Part shown: positions 1 to 8,400 of the stretch, piece after piece | How positions within the stretch are numbered: position 1 is the stretch's first letter | Layout: each line of letters begins with the position of its first letter | Origin: Physocladia obscura | Taxonomy: Eukaryota; Chytridiomycota; Chytridiomycetes; Chytridiales; Chytriomycetaceae | Direction: 5' to 3' | Length of the DNA stretch: 11,173 bases | Assembly (NCBI GenBank): GCA_027596945.1 | Contig: JADGJH010001228.1 | Span: 1-11,173, forward strand | Position numbers and translations under genes: made by a program | Notes under the pieces: model-generated | Databases searched by the model: none | Seen by the model: only the letters and a program-made list of their open reading frames with translations | What the model was told of the DNA's origin: nothing

Positions 1-1
1 T

Positions 2-331
2 TCGAAGAATGTCCGTAGATTACTCCGAAAAATGTCGACCCTCGCAAAAGTGCCCGTTGAACCTGAATTACAAACACGACTCCTCGATTCAATCACAGGT
101 GCTCCTGGTGTTATAATGGCGGGAGTCCCAGGCGCGGGCGGTTTCGACGCGATTTTTGCGCTTATCGTTGAACCTGAAGAAAGTGGCGTCAACCGCAAGC
201 AGGTGGAAACTATTTGGAGCAGATGGACGGAAAGTAATGTTGGCCCTCTTTTAGCTGGGGCAGATGTGAATCGCGGATTATCGCGTGAAGATGTGACGAA
301 TGTGCCTGGATTGGCACAGTTTTTTCGGTAG
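2..331 (+). CDS. ERG8: Phosphomevalonate kinase, C-terminal part (cut by window edge)
   Basis: This is the last 109 codons of a phosphomevalonate kinase, the cytosolic GHMP-family enzyme that turns 5-phosphomevalonate and ATP into 5-diphosphomevalonate in the mevalonate (sterol/isoprenoid) pathway. The frame is open to the left edge, so the first ATG at 32 is an internal methionine and not the start. The diagnostic features are VPVEPELQTRLLDS followed by GVPGAGGFDAIFAL, which corresponds to the glycine-rich third GHMP motif and matches the C-terminal segment of fungal ERG8 proteins as I know them. The reading ends in QFFR and TAG with no intron in the visible part. Only 99 bp separate its stop from the next start codon. 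Human PMVK belongs to an unrelated family, so an ERG8-type kinase is consistent with a fungal or other non-animal host. Confidence 0.88.
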   Translation, partial: SKNVRRLLRKMSTLAKVPVEPELQTRLLDSITGAPGVIMAGVPGAGGFDAIFALIVEPEESGVNRKQVETIWSRWTESNVGPLLAGADVNRGLSREDVTNVPGLAQFFR

Positions 332-380
332 TGAAACGGAGAAGAGTCAGAGCAGAGAATTTTTTTTGTTTCGGTGTCCA

Positions 381-404
381 ATGTTGAAACTGAGGTGTAC
401 TTAG
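381..404 (+). promoter_or_regulatory. Short upstream ORF in the RtcB leader
   Basis: An ATG at 381 opens a seven-codon reading frame ending in TAG at 402-404, out of frame with and 26 nt ahead of the RtcB start at 431. If transcription begins upstream of 381, scanning ribosomes would meet this start first, which commonly lowers translation of the main ORF. Its context is moderate, with an A three bases upstream. The gap to the ERG8 stop is so short that the real transcription start may lie downstream of it, in which case it has no role. Confidence 0.3.
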
Positions 405-430
405 CCACACAAAAAAAAAGCCAAAAGGAT

Positions 431-1891
431 ATGGAAACGACAACAAATAGACGAGTGACAGTCGTGTCGAATGTCAACCAGACAACACGAACTGTGGCAA
501 TTCTGCGAAGTGGAAAAGAAGTAGCGCAGATTCATCTGATTGCCAAAAATAAGTTGCGAATGAAAAAGCCGCAACGTATTTTCGATGCAAGTGGGCACGA
601 ACTGACAACAACTCTCGACTATTCAACCATCTATAATGACGCACTGATTTATGTCTCGTCGGGGGAGGCATTTATAGGCGTCATTCGACCAGATACTAAT
701 CAGCACGGCGCTGACACAAACACTGCTGCTGAAGTTGTATTACTAGCTGATGCGGCGTTTGTCGACAATGACGCATTGTCACAGCTCAAACACACGGCCA
801 CATTGACAGGCGTAGTGCGCGCCGTGGGATATCCAGATTTGTGCCCTGGTTTGCGGTTTCCAGTTGGCGCGGCTTTTCTCGTTCGAGATCGCGTTTATCC
901 AGAGCTGATTGGCGGCGATATTGGATGCGGAATGACCCTGTATCGCTTGAATCTGAACGCAAACTTTCAAGTCGAAAAGGTTGCAAATCGGTTAAAAAGT
1001 CTCGATAAAGAGTGGCATGGCGATAAGGAAAGTTTCTTGTGCGCCAATGGCCTCATGCCATCCAATCACGACGTTCAATTGGGAACAATTGGTGGCGGAA
1101 ATCACTTTGCTGAACTGCAAGTTGTTCATCAAGTTGTGGATCAAAGCGTGTTTGAGCAAATGGGTTTGAAAAGTAATGATGTCGTATTGCTGGTACATAG
1201 TGGGTCACGTTCGTTAGGAAAATCGGTTCTCGATCGCGTGTTGAGTAGCTCTGGGGACAAACGTGTCAAGGACGGCGTATGTTACCTGGAAAACTCACCC
1301 GATTTCAATTCTTATATGGAGTCACACGACACGGCGTGTGTGTGGGCACGTTGTAACCGCGAACTGATTGCCCAGCGCTTCTGTGCAATGTTAACAGCAC
1401 AGGATGAGACCCTCGTCTCATCTAAGTGGATGCAAACAATCGCAACGAAACTGATTGATATTCACCATAATCATGTGGAATTGCGCTCTGAGCGGGATGG
1501 AGAAAAAATATGGGTCCATCGAAAAGGAGCCGCCCCTTCTGATAGAGGTGTTGTTCCTGTCCCTGGCTCACGTGGCGCATTTACATATCTAGTAAGGCCA
1601 CGTGGCGATCAGTATGGTAACGCATTCTCACTACCCCACGGTGCAGGACGTAAATGGACGCGCAATAAAGCTAACGCAACTGTTTCAGAAAAGTATAAGG
1701 GTTCTATGGTAAATGTATTATCCAAGACTGATCTGGGCTCAACTGTTATTTGTGAGGATCGTAACTTGCTTGCTGAAGAAGCGCCTGAAGCGTATAAAGA
1801 TATTCAAGATGTTGTTTCTGACATTAGCAATATTGTTGATGTTATTGCAATCATGAAGCCTATACTGACTTACAAATTTCGAAGGGAATAA
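431..1891 (+). CDS. RtcB-family RNA ligase with N-terminal ubiquitin-like domain
   Basis: An intronless 486-residue protein. RtcB enzymes join RNA 2',3'-cyclic phosphate or 3'-phosphate ends to 5'-OH ends using GTP and Mn2+, in tRNA splicing, stress-induced splicing or RNA repair. The expected ligands are all present: D163 and C166 in GGDIGCGM, N224/H225 in GGGNHFAE, H256 in HSGSRSLG, H346 in HHNH, and the guanylated histidine H403 in LPHGAGRKW. The HRKGAAPS, PVPGSRG and HGAGRKW signatures resemble the bacterial PrfH-associated RtcB subfamily rather than the archaeal/animal RTCB type; this is judged from memory of the families. That subfamily is usually about 360-390 residues. The extra length here is an N-terminal domain, residues about 7-83, ending in DALIYVSSGEAFIG, a pattern typical of KHA/doublecortin-like ubiquitin folds. 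I chose the ATG at 431. The frame extends up to a GTG at 374, but a GTG start is unlikely in a nuclear gene. AATAAA overlaps the stop. Confidence 0.85.
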   Translation: METTTNRRVTVVSNVNQTTRTVAILRSGKEVAQIHLIAKNKLRMKKPQRIFDASGHELTTTLDYSTIYNDALIYVSSGEAFIGVIRPDTNQHGADTNTAAEVVLLADAAFVDNDALSQLKHTATLTGVVRAVGYPDLCPGLRFPVGAAFLVRDRVYPELIGGDIGCGMTLYRLNLNANFQVEKVANRLKSLDKEWHGDKESFLCANGLMPSNHDVQLGTIGGGNHFAELQVVHQVVDQSVFEQMGLKSNDVVLLVHSGSRSLGKSVLDRVLSSSGDKRVKDGVCYLENSPDFNSYMESHDTACVWARCNRELIAQRFCAMLTAQDETLVSSKWMQTIATKLIDIHHNHVELRSERDGEKIWVHRKGAAPSDRGVVPVPGSRGAFTYLVRPRGDQYGNAFSLPHGAGRKWTRNKANATVSEKYKGSMVNVLSKTDLGSTVICEDRNLLAEEAPEAYKDIQDVVSDISNIVDVIAIMKPILTYKFRRE

Positions 1892-2104
1892 ATAGTCTTG
1901 TTTTTGACTTTTCACAGTTATTTATAAACGTTTTTTGTTTTTGCCTACAAAGGATTTACCAATCAAGTTTCACTATAATAAAACTTATGTATTTTTGCAT
2001 TACTCATCATTTTTTTGTTTGACAACAAATGGAAATTCTGAATTTTCAATCAAACCAGTAATTACGGTAAGTGCATAAATCCTTTACCAGATAGTCAAAT
2101 TTGA
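1892..2104. other. AT-rich intergenic spacer after the RtcB gene
   Basis: This low-complexity, T-rich spacer holds the 3' end of the RtcB transcript. Two AATAAA hexamers could serve polyadenylation: one overlaps the stop codon (1887-1892) and one lies at 1977-1982, 86 nt past the stop. I see no gene. The last CpG before the CpG-free zone is at 2065-2066. Confidence 0.5.
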
Positions 2105-3395
2105 ATTAATGACTTGGAGTCCATTTCAAAATCAGTAAAAGAAGCAAAGAAATCAAAATGGTGGCTAAAATGACTTGAAGCTATGAAAGCAGAAATAAAT
2201 TCACACAACAAGAGAAAAAAATTTATACAAAGAGATCAACAATACTAAAAAGAAAATTATTATGGTGCAAATGGGTATTTGACCATAAGTTAGATTTTGA
2301 GAATCAAATTTTATTGAAGTTTAAGGCAAGTCTAGTTGCCATTGACAGTGGTCAGAAAGAAGGAAAATATTATACAGAGACATATACTCCTGTGATCAGA
2401 AAAGAATCATTGAGAATGATGCTTGCAATTGCAGAACTCCATGATTGGTATATGATGTAAATAGATGTTTTTGTGACATATGGAGATTTAACAGAAAAGA
2501 ATTTTATGATGAGTCCAGATGGATTTCCATAGTTTTATGAAAGTTGAAAAACTTTTGTGTGTGAGATCTATATATTTTTTTATGTGCTTCATCAATCTGC
2601 TAAAGGATGAAATGATATTTTGACAATCTATTTAATGAAAATGGTTATGTCCAGAGCCAGAAAGGCTTATGCTTATTCCATAAATATGGCACAGAAAGTG
2701 AAGTGTTTGTCTTAGTATATGTGGATGATTTTTCATTCATGTTATTGGAAAGAGAGGCCCTAAAAGAATTCAAAGAAGTTATGAAAAAGCATTTTGATAT
2801 CAAAGACCTTGATGATACTAAACACATTGTTGGTTTGCATTATGAGAAAATTGATAACAAAAGATTCAAAGGTTCATACTTAGGTTAATCTCACCATATT
2901 ACAAATTTTCTGAAAGAAATGAAAATGTGATATGAAGTGGTGAATTGGAAAACAATTCCCTTTAATTGTCAAGTTTTCACAGAAAATGTCCTTTTATTTT
3001 AATAAACTGTTTAATATCATACCTGTCAAGATTTTGCAGAAAGTGTAAAACTTGACAAACTGAAAAATGTCAAAGTGTCAAAAACAGAAAATTTCCAAAC
3101 TCCTCAATATCCCTTGCTTATTTCCACAGAACTTGAAACATAGTTTGCAATTCCAATTAAGATAAAAGGAAATCCAATGCAAAAAAGGTTGGAAGATGAT
3201 GTGGAAAGTCCACTTTTAAGTAAAGAAATGAAATCATGTTTTAGAACTGCAATGATGTCTGCTGATTTGCCATATGTAACAAGGGGTTTTAGAGATGATA
3301 TAATTTTATTGATTTGTTGTGACTATTTTAGAAAAGAAACCAACAGTTTTCATACATTTTCCAGTGTTTTGGTGGCACCTTGGCTTGATTGATCA
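2105..3395 (+). pseudogene. Decayed Ty1/copia retrotransposon reverse transcriptase
   Basis: This is a broken copy of the copia pol reverse-transcriptase region, readable only by moving between frames. Segment one (about 2105-2220) has the EAKKSKWW...EAMKAEIN block, like the family's 'EA...W..AM..E'. Segment two (about 2240-2530) has KWVFDHKLD, FKASLVA, YYTETYTPV, SLRMMLAIAELHDW, IDVFVTYGDL and SPDGFP, the standard order of copia RT motifs, interrupted by TAA at 2458 and TAG at 2530. Segment three (about 2616-2930) reads NENGYVQSQKGLCLF and the catalytic YVDD at 2718-2729, then HFDIKDLDDTKHIVGL and SHHITNFL, with TAA at 2886 and TGA at 2928. The part to 3395 (PYVTRGFRDDI, compare 'YL..TRPDI') is weaker. 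Gag, protease, integrase, RNase H and LTRs are not recognisable. Several stops are explained by C-to-T change (CAA to TAA, CGA to TGA), and the whole copy lacks CpG. It is not expected to be functional. Confidence 0.85.
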
Positions 3396-4036
3396 CCTGG
3401 TATCTTAGCTAAGTAGCAAATGCTCTATTTGTCACTTTTGGTGATACCAGCAGTGTCTTTAATCAAGATCCTGGTAGATGGCACCAATTTTTCCATTTTT
3501 CCATGCAAATTTTCAAAGCTAGAGAGCAGAGAAAACTTGAGTTTCTTTAATGAGAATGAGATTGCTGGCTGATATTCAGATGATAAGCCTGTTGATATTC
3601 TAGCAGGTTTATCAGAAGCTTGATAGTAAACTTTAAATTTGAGTTGAGTGAATTTTTTATTTGTTAAAAAGTGAAATCCAGAGCCCTTTATGGCTTTTTT
3701 TTGTAGTTTCTTTCTTCCATTTTAGATGCCTCTTAATTTGAAATAATTTGAAAAGGATTTCAAATAAATATACTTCAAATAATTTGCATCAGTATTTCAA
3801 AGAGCTCCTCAATGGACTGAGTTGTTCCACTATTGACATGTTGGTGGTGGACACTGTTTTGAAATTGGAGCTGGCAGCTGGGTTGATTTTTTCACACCAT
3901 AATGGACCACTGTAACCCAATTGTTTGTATTTGGGACTGTAGCATTAGTAGCTTCTTGTATGTGCATTTGTGCTTGCTTTGCAGGCAGTGCAAGACAAGG
4001 TAGAGCAAGAATTCATCATGAAAGTTGCAGGGAAGT
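3396..4036. other. CpG-free AT-rich spacer, no gene recognised
   Basis: No convincing coding sequence on either strand. It shares the total absence of CpG with the copia remnant and may contain its unrecognisable 3' continuation. At about 3730-3800 there is a cluster of TTTGAAAT/ATTTCAAA words in both orientations, including a perfect 8-bp inverted repeat with a 4-nt loop (ATTTGAAA-AGGA-TTTCAAAT, about 3745-3764). This could be a small hairpin, or just AT-rich simple sequence. Confidence 0.4.
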
Positions 4037-4312
4037 TCAAGGGGCCGGTGGCAGCATATTTGCAAGCTGGCTGTTTGATGTGGCACTATCAGTAACGGTA
4101 ATCTGCTGGTCTGCGATGGTGTTCAGCAGGGCAATAAGCTGTTGTAGCTGCATTTGCGCTGTCACATCCGCTCTGGCACAATCGGCATGTTTTTCTTCTC
4201 TCTGGATGTATGCAATCAGGTCAATTTGCCCAGGAACATGGGTAGTGAGGTAGGCGGAGTTGGAACGGTGCGTGTGCACTGGCTGAAGACGCGTCTCCAA
4301 ACTAGATAGCAT
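4037..4312 (-). CDS. Small ORF of unknown function, possibly a gag-like fragment
   Basis: From the ATG at 4312 the minus strand is open for 91 codons. The product has a charged N-terminal half (IAYIQREEKHADCARAD), then a Gln/Leu-rich stretch that could form a coiled coil (TAQMQLQQLIALLNTIADQQ), and ends at NMLPPAP. The Gln-rich helix followed by a proline-rich exit resembles the N-terminus of LTR-retrotransposon Gag proteins in style only; I cannot name it. Against its being a gene: it is short, and the plus strand also carries a gag-like reading (AVQDKVEQEFIMKVAGKFKG, about 3981-4040) just left of it. CpG dinucleotides, absent for nearly 2 kb to the left, reappear at 4047, so this block has a different history from the copia remnant. 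It could be the first exon of a longer minus-strand gene. Confidence 0.25.
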   Translation of the reverse strand: MLSSLETRLQPVHTHRSNSAYLTTHVPGQIDLIAYIQREEKHADCARADVTAQMQLQQLIALLNTIADQQITVTDSATSNSQLANMLPPAP

Positions 4313-4434
4313 CTTTTTGTATATTAATCCCAATTAACCTATATTTTCAAAAATATTCAATTTTCGTTGATTACAGCACAAGTCAAAAAAAAAAACCTAA
4401 ACAATGGTTACAATTTTCGCAAATATAAGGAAAA
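4313..4434. promoter_or_regulatory. Upstream region of the seven-helix membrane protein gene
   Basis: An AT-rich 122-bp stretch ahead of the start at 4435, containing TATATT-like words (about 4319-4325 and 4341-4346) and an A-run at about 4386-4395. An ATG at 4404 in good initiation context (ACAATGG) opens a 63-codon frame overlapping the main ORF out of frame. If transcripts include it, it would compete with the main start; if transcription begins after 4404 it is irrelevant. The sequence does not decide between these. Confidence 0.3.
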
Positions 4435-5382
4435 ATGGCGATGAATTCGACGCTTTCTACTGCAGATATATTCTTGTTTCAAATTTATTGCATCGGTCCT
4501 GTAATTTGTGCAGCTTTTTCGGCTATTACGGCAGTTATTATTGCCACCGTCGAAGTTATAGATCAAAGGCGCGCTTCAAAAAAGTATCCTTTTAAATTAC
4601 TAAATGTGCTTCTGTGGATGGTTTCTGCTTCTGCTGTGATATTTTTCGTATGTCAAACTGTCGATCACTTTTCTAACAGATCCAACTATCTTGCATCGAT
4701 TGTTGAAAACGCGTTCCTGTCGTTAACAGTTAATTTTTATCTTTGGTTCACGTATACACGGTCAAGCACTATTCTAGACTCAGTTTATGAAATCAGATCA
4801 CTGAAAATTTTGAAAGGAATTCTTTGGTTTAGTACTTTATTAGTCATAGTTGGATTCGCTTCCCAAATGTTAAAGCAAATAAGTCCATTGCTGGCAACGA
4901 TTGGAACATTTTCACCAATTGTTGAAGGTGGTATCGCTGTCGCAATGGATATCATTTTTGTCGTCACGTTTGCGAAATATATTTCAAAAATAAAAAAGGA
5001 TATGTCTGAAGTTATCTCCAGCAACGTCGGGGCATCAAAGCAAATGGAAACAATTGCAAACTATGGAAAATTTTCGTCGTGTTTGGCTTTTGGAGCAATG
5101 CTGTTCAGTTTTGTGTCGATTGGAACTGTTACAACGCCTTCCAGTAATCCACAGAAAATTATTATTTTCACCAGAATCAGCTACACCAGCGATATTATCG
5201 CTAATGCCTTCCTGATTGGTGTTGAAGCTGTATTGGTTGCGATGAAATTGAAGCTCCGTAATCTGTACCTCCCAAAGAGGGATGGAAATTGCAGCGATAA
5301 AAGCGCAAAGATGACACTTCTCACGCGAATGGAATCGATAAAAATGTCGCGAAGCAACATTAACAAGAGTTTAATAAAATAG
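4435..5382 (+). CDS. Seven-transmembrane, GPCR-like membrane protein, family unknown
   Basis: An intronless 315-residue integral membrane protein I do not recognise. Hydropathy by eye gives seven helices at about 17-40, 54-76, 86-108, 126-147, 160-181, 212-233 and 248-270. Positive charge clusters in the first loop (DQRRASKK), in the loop after helix 3, in the ~30-residue loop after helix 5 (KYISKIKKD) and in the C-terminal tail. By the positive-inside rule these face the cytosol and the N-terminus faces outside. Possible N-glycosylation sequons (N4-S-T and N81-R-S) fall in the predicted outside segments, which supports this. The topology is that of a G-protein-coupled receptor or another seven-helix family, but I see no DRY, NPxxY or retinal-lysine motif, so a receptor role is only a guess. 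ATG 4435 was chosen; a second in-frame ATG follows two codons later. AATAAA lies at 5373-5378 inside the last codons, and the next gene starts 45 bp after the stop. Confidence 0.7.
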   Translation: MAMNSTLSTADIFLFQIYCIGPVICAAFSAITAVIIATVEVIDQRRASKKYPFKLLNVLLWMVSASAVIFFVCQTVDHFSNRSNYLASIVENAFLSLTVNFYLWFTYTRSSTILDSVYEIRSLKILKGILWFSTLLVIVGFASQMLKQISPLLATIGTFSPIVEGGIAVAMDIIFVVTFAKYISKIKKDMSEVISSNVGASKQMETIANYGKFSSCLAFGAMLFSFVSIGTVTTPSSNPQKIIIFTRISYTSDIIANAFLIGVEAVLVAMKLKLRNLYLPKRDGNCSDKSAKMTLLTRMESIKMSRSNINKSLIK

Positions 5383-5427
5383 ACTTAATTCATCTGTTTA
5401 TTAACAGCTTAAAAAGTTTTCATTGGA
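5383..5427 (+). promoter_or_regulatory. 45-bp gap: 3' end of one gene and leader of VPS41
   Basis: This AT-rich gap must hold both the transcript end of the seven-helix gene and the start of the VPS41 leader, unless the transcripts overlap. It is too short for a separate conventional promoter, so VPS41 control elements probably lie inside the upstream coding sequence. Confidence 0.4.
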
Positions 5428-8400
5428 ATGAACCTTACAGAAACTGAAGGTGCAACATTGGATAGCACCGCGGACAGCGAAGTTGAGATTCTTGGTATCA
5501 AACAAACTGCCCATCCAGGGAGCGAAACTGAAGATTCGGACAATGACTCGAACGATAATTATGATTCGACTGACGATGACGACGACGACGATGAGGATGA
5601 TGGCGAACCCATGCTGAAATATCAACGGCTCAGTGGTACTTTGGGTGATTCGCTTAAAAAGGATGCTGTCTCAACTATTGCCGTTTGCGACCGATTTCTG
5701 GTGCGTGGGACATAACTTATGCCGTTTTTTAAAAATATATCAGGCCCTTGGGACACATGCAGGCCATGTTCACATTCTCGATCTGAGTGGAAATAATGTA
5801 AAGAAATTCTCTCCACATGCTGCGTCAGTGACTGCTATTGCAATTGATTCATCAGCCGAATATGTTGCAAGTGCCTCTGATGACGGTAATTACCTGTGCT
5901 TAATTCAATAGCTTATAGAAAGGAAAAGAAAAAAAGCCAAAAACTAATGCGATTTGTCTCTTACATGCAGGCCGAGTTATCATCAGCTCGTTATATACTC
6001 CCGATGTATTTTCATTCAAATATAAAAGGCCAGTCAAATGCGTCGCCTTAGAGCCGGAATACTCAAAAAAACCTTCTCGCACGCACATTAGCGGCGGCAC
6101 TGCCGAAGAACTTGTCATGACGGGAAAAGGATGGTTTTCCAGCTTTGACACTGTTTTGAGTTCTGGTGAAGGAGCGATTTGGGCGATTGAATGGCGGAAC
6201 AATTACATCGCATGGGCGAATAACGCGGTATTCTTGATGAAAAGAAATATTTTAAATCAATAACTCTTTTAAACGTATAAAATTAGGGTGTAAAAATCTA
6301 TGATTTTTCTACTTCGCAAAAATTCGCGTATATCGAACGCCCTGCCGGTAGTCCTCGCGCCGATTTATTTCGCTGTAATTTATGCTGGAAAGATGACAAT
6401 ACGTTAATGATCGGATGGGCTGATTCTGTAAAAATATGTGTGGTCAAAGAGCGAAGCAAAACAGATGGTGTCATTGCTTCAGTGGGAAACACCACGTCCG
6501 CAGTTACTCCAGTAAATCTTCCGTCAAAATTTGTAGAAATAGTATCTGAATTCGAAACTGACTTTGTTGTTTCTGGAATTGCTCCACTCAGAAATCAAAT
6601 TGTGCTATTGTCATTTATCACAAATGTCGATGATATTCGCAATATTGATGTGCTCCCTTCAGCCGATTTTGTTCCTGAAAAGTTATTGTCGCAGCCACCT
6701 GAAATTCATGTGGTCGACTTGAATGGCGATCACGTCGCAAACGATGTGCTAAGTTTATTTGGCTATGAACATTACCGCGCGAATGACTATCGCTTGGGTA
6801 TAGAGATAAAATAGTAATAGTTGAAAAAAATTTCACTTAATATCTACAAACCACATGTAGCCTTTTTACCTTCATTGGCATCTACGACAGATACTACTTT
6901 TTATATTGTTTCTCCAAAAGATATCGTTGTCGCAAAACCTCGTGACTTGGACGATCATATTGAGTTTTTGGTCAGCCAATCGCGTTACGAAGAGGCGCTT
7001 TTGGCTGCAGAACGTGCTACAGTCAGTAAAAAAGAAGCAGATGGCAGTGCTTATCAAGGACGAATGGGAGTGGATGATGTTGTCGCAATAGGGCTCAAGT
7101 ATCTCAAAAGTTTGATGGATCAAGGTTTTTCTTTAATATTTATATGCATGCATTTGTTAATGATCGAGCATAGTTTCTAATATTTGGCAATTTAGGAAAT
7201 TTCGATCAGACTGCTGCAATGACATCAAAAATTCTGCGACAAGATCCAAAACTTTGGGAGCAATGGGTTTACTCATTTATAGGCGTAAACAAACTTTCAA
7301 TTCTTCTTCCGTTTATTCCCTTTACAGAAGTACGCATGAATAAAGCTGTGTATGAGATGGTGCTTTCGCAATTTTTGGAAACTGACCAGAAAGTTTGTTT
7401 AAATATTATTTATTTATTATTTATATTTTTAAATCTTAGAAGAAATAATTTAATAATTTCCAAATAAAAGATATTTTTGAGTCTCGTAAAAGCGTGGCCG
7501 AGCGAATTATATGATGTGAGTACCGTTGCAGACGGCATTGAAGCTTTATTAGTGAGTGATCCAGGAAATTTCGACCTGTTGGATGCGGCTGTTGATCTGT
7601 AAGAGAGTAATTCAAATTCAGATACTCGAATCTGAATCAAAACAAAATTTTTTTTTTGTGATATCACACAGTTGCACAAATTCAAAGCGCTATGACAAGG
7701 CATTGGTTTTCGGACTGAAACGTTGCGTTCCTAAAATACTCGACACTATAGTTCAGCACAACCTATTTCAGACAGTTCAATCGAATATCGTATTAATGAT
7801 GGATTACATTTTCGTGGAAGTTAAACGAGACGAAGACTTAAACGGATCGCGTCTTTGGACCGGGAAAAACGATGGATTTAGTTCTATTTCAAACACAAAT
7901 TTAGTCGACGAACGAGTCAGGATTGTTAGACGTGCAGGTTTGCACAGTGGAATAGTGCTCCTTGTTTCAAATACAGACAGGGCACCAGTTTCCAGTATTG
8001 TAAAACAGCTTTTACAAACTCGGAAATATTTGCATGTTTATTTGGATGCGCTTTTTCGATTCAATGAACAAGAAGGAGTGCAGTTTCATCCACTTCAAGT
8101 GGCTTTGTATGCAGATTTTGATCCAACAAGACTCATTGATTTTTTACGATCATCATCGGCAATGTATAAAGTTCAAAGTGCATATGAGTTGTGTGAAATT
8201 CGAGATCTTGTACCAGAAATGGTTTATCTGCTGGGTAAAATGGGAAACAATCGGAAAGCTCTGCAACTTGTTATTCAACGCCTTGGGAATGTTCAACAGG
8301 TTTTCATATAAATGTTTTTGCATCTAAGACCTAATGTCGTTTTGCAAAAAAAATCTAATGCAGGCTATCGATTTCGCAAAAGAACAAAACGATGATGTTT

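Noticed and set aside
374..430. Extension of RtcB to the GTG at 374
   Set aside because: A GTG start is not expected in a nuclear gene, and ATG 431 begins right before the ubiquitin-like domain.
2171..2930. Alternative genetic code reading TGA as Trp
   Set aside because: One TGA (near 2613) does fall where Trp is usual in copia RT, but TAA and TAG stops and frameshifts occur too, and VPS41 itself ends in TGA right after its RING.
2703..3392. Two small plus-strand ORFs (2703-2888 and 3177-3392) as independent genes
   Set aside because: The first is plainly the YVDD segment of a copia RT and the second appears to be its degraded continuation.
4404..4595. 63-codon ORF starting at 4404 as a separate gene
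   Set aside because: It overlaps the strong seven-helix ORF in another frame, has no recognisable features, and is better seen as a possible uORF or shadow.
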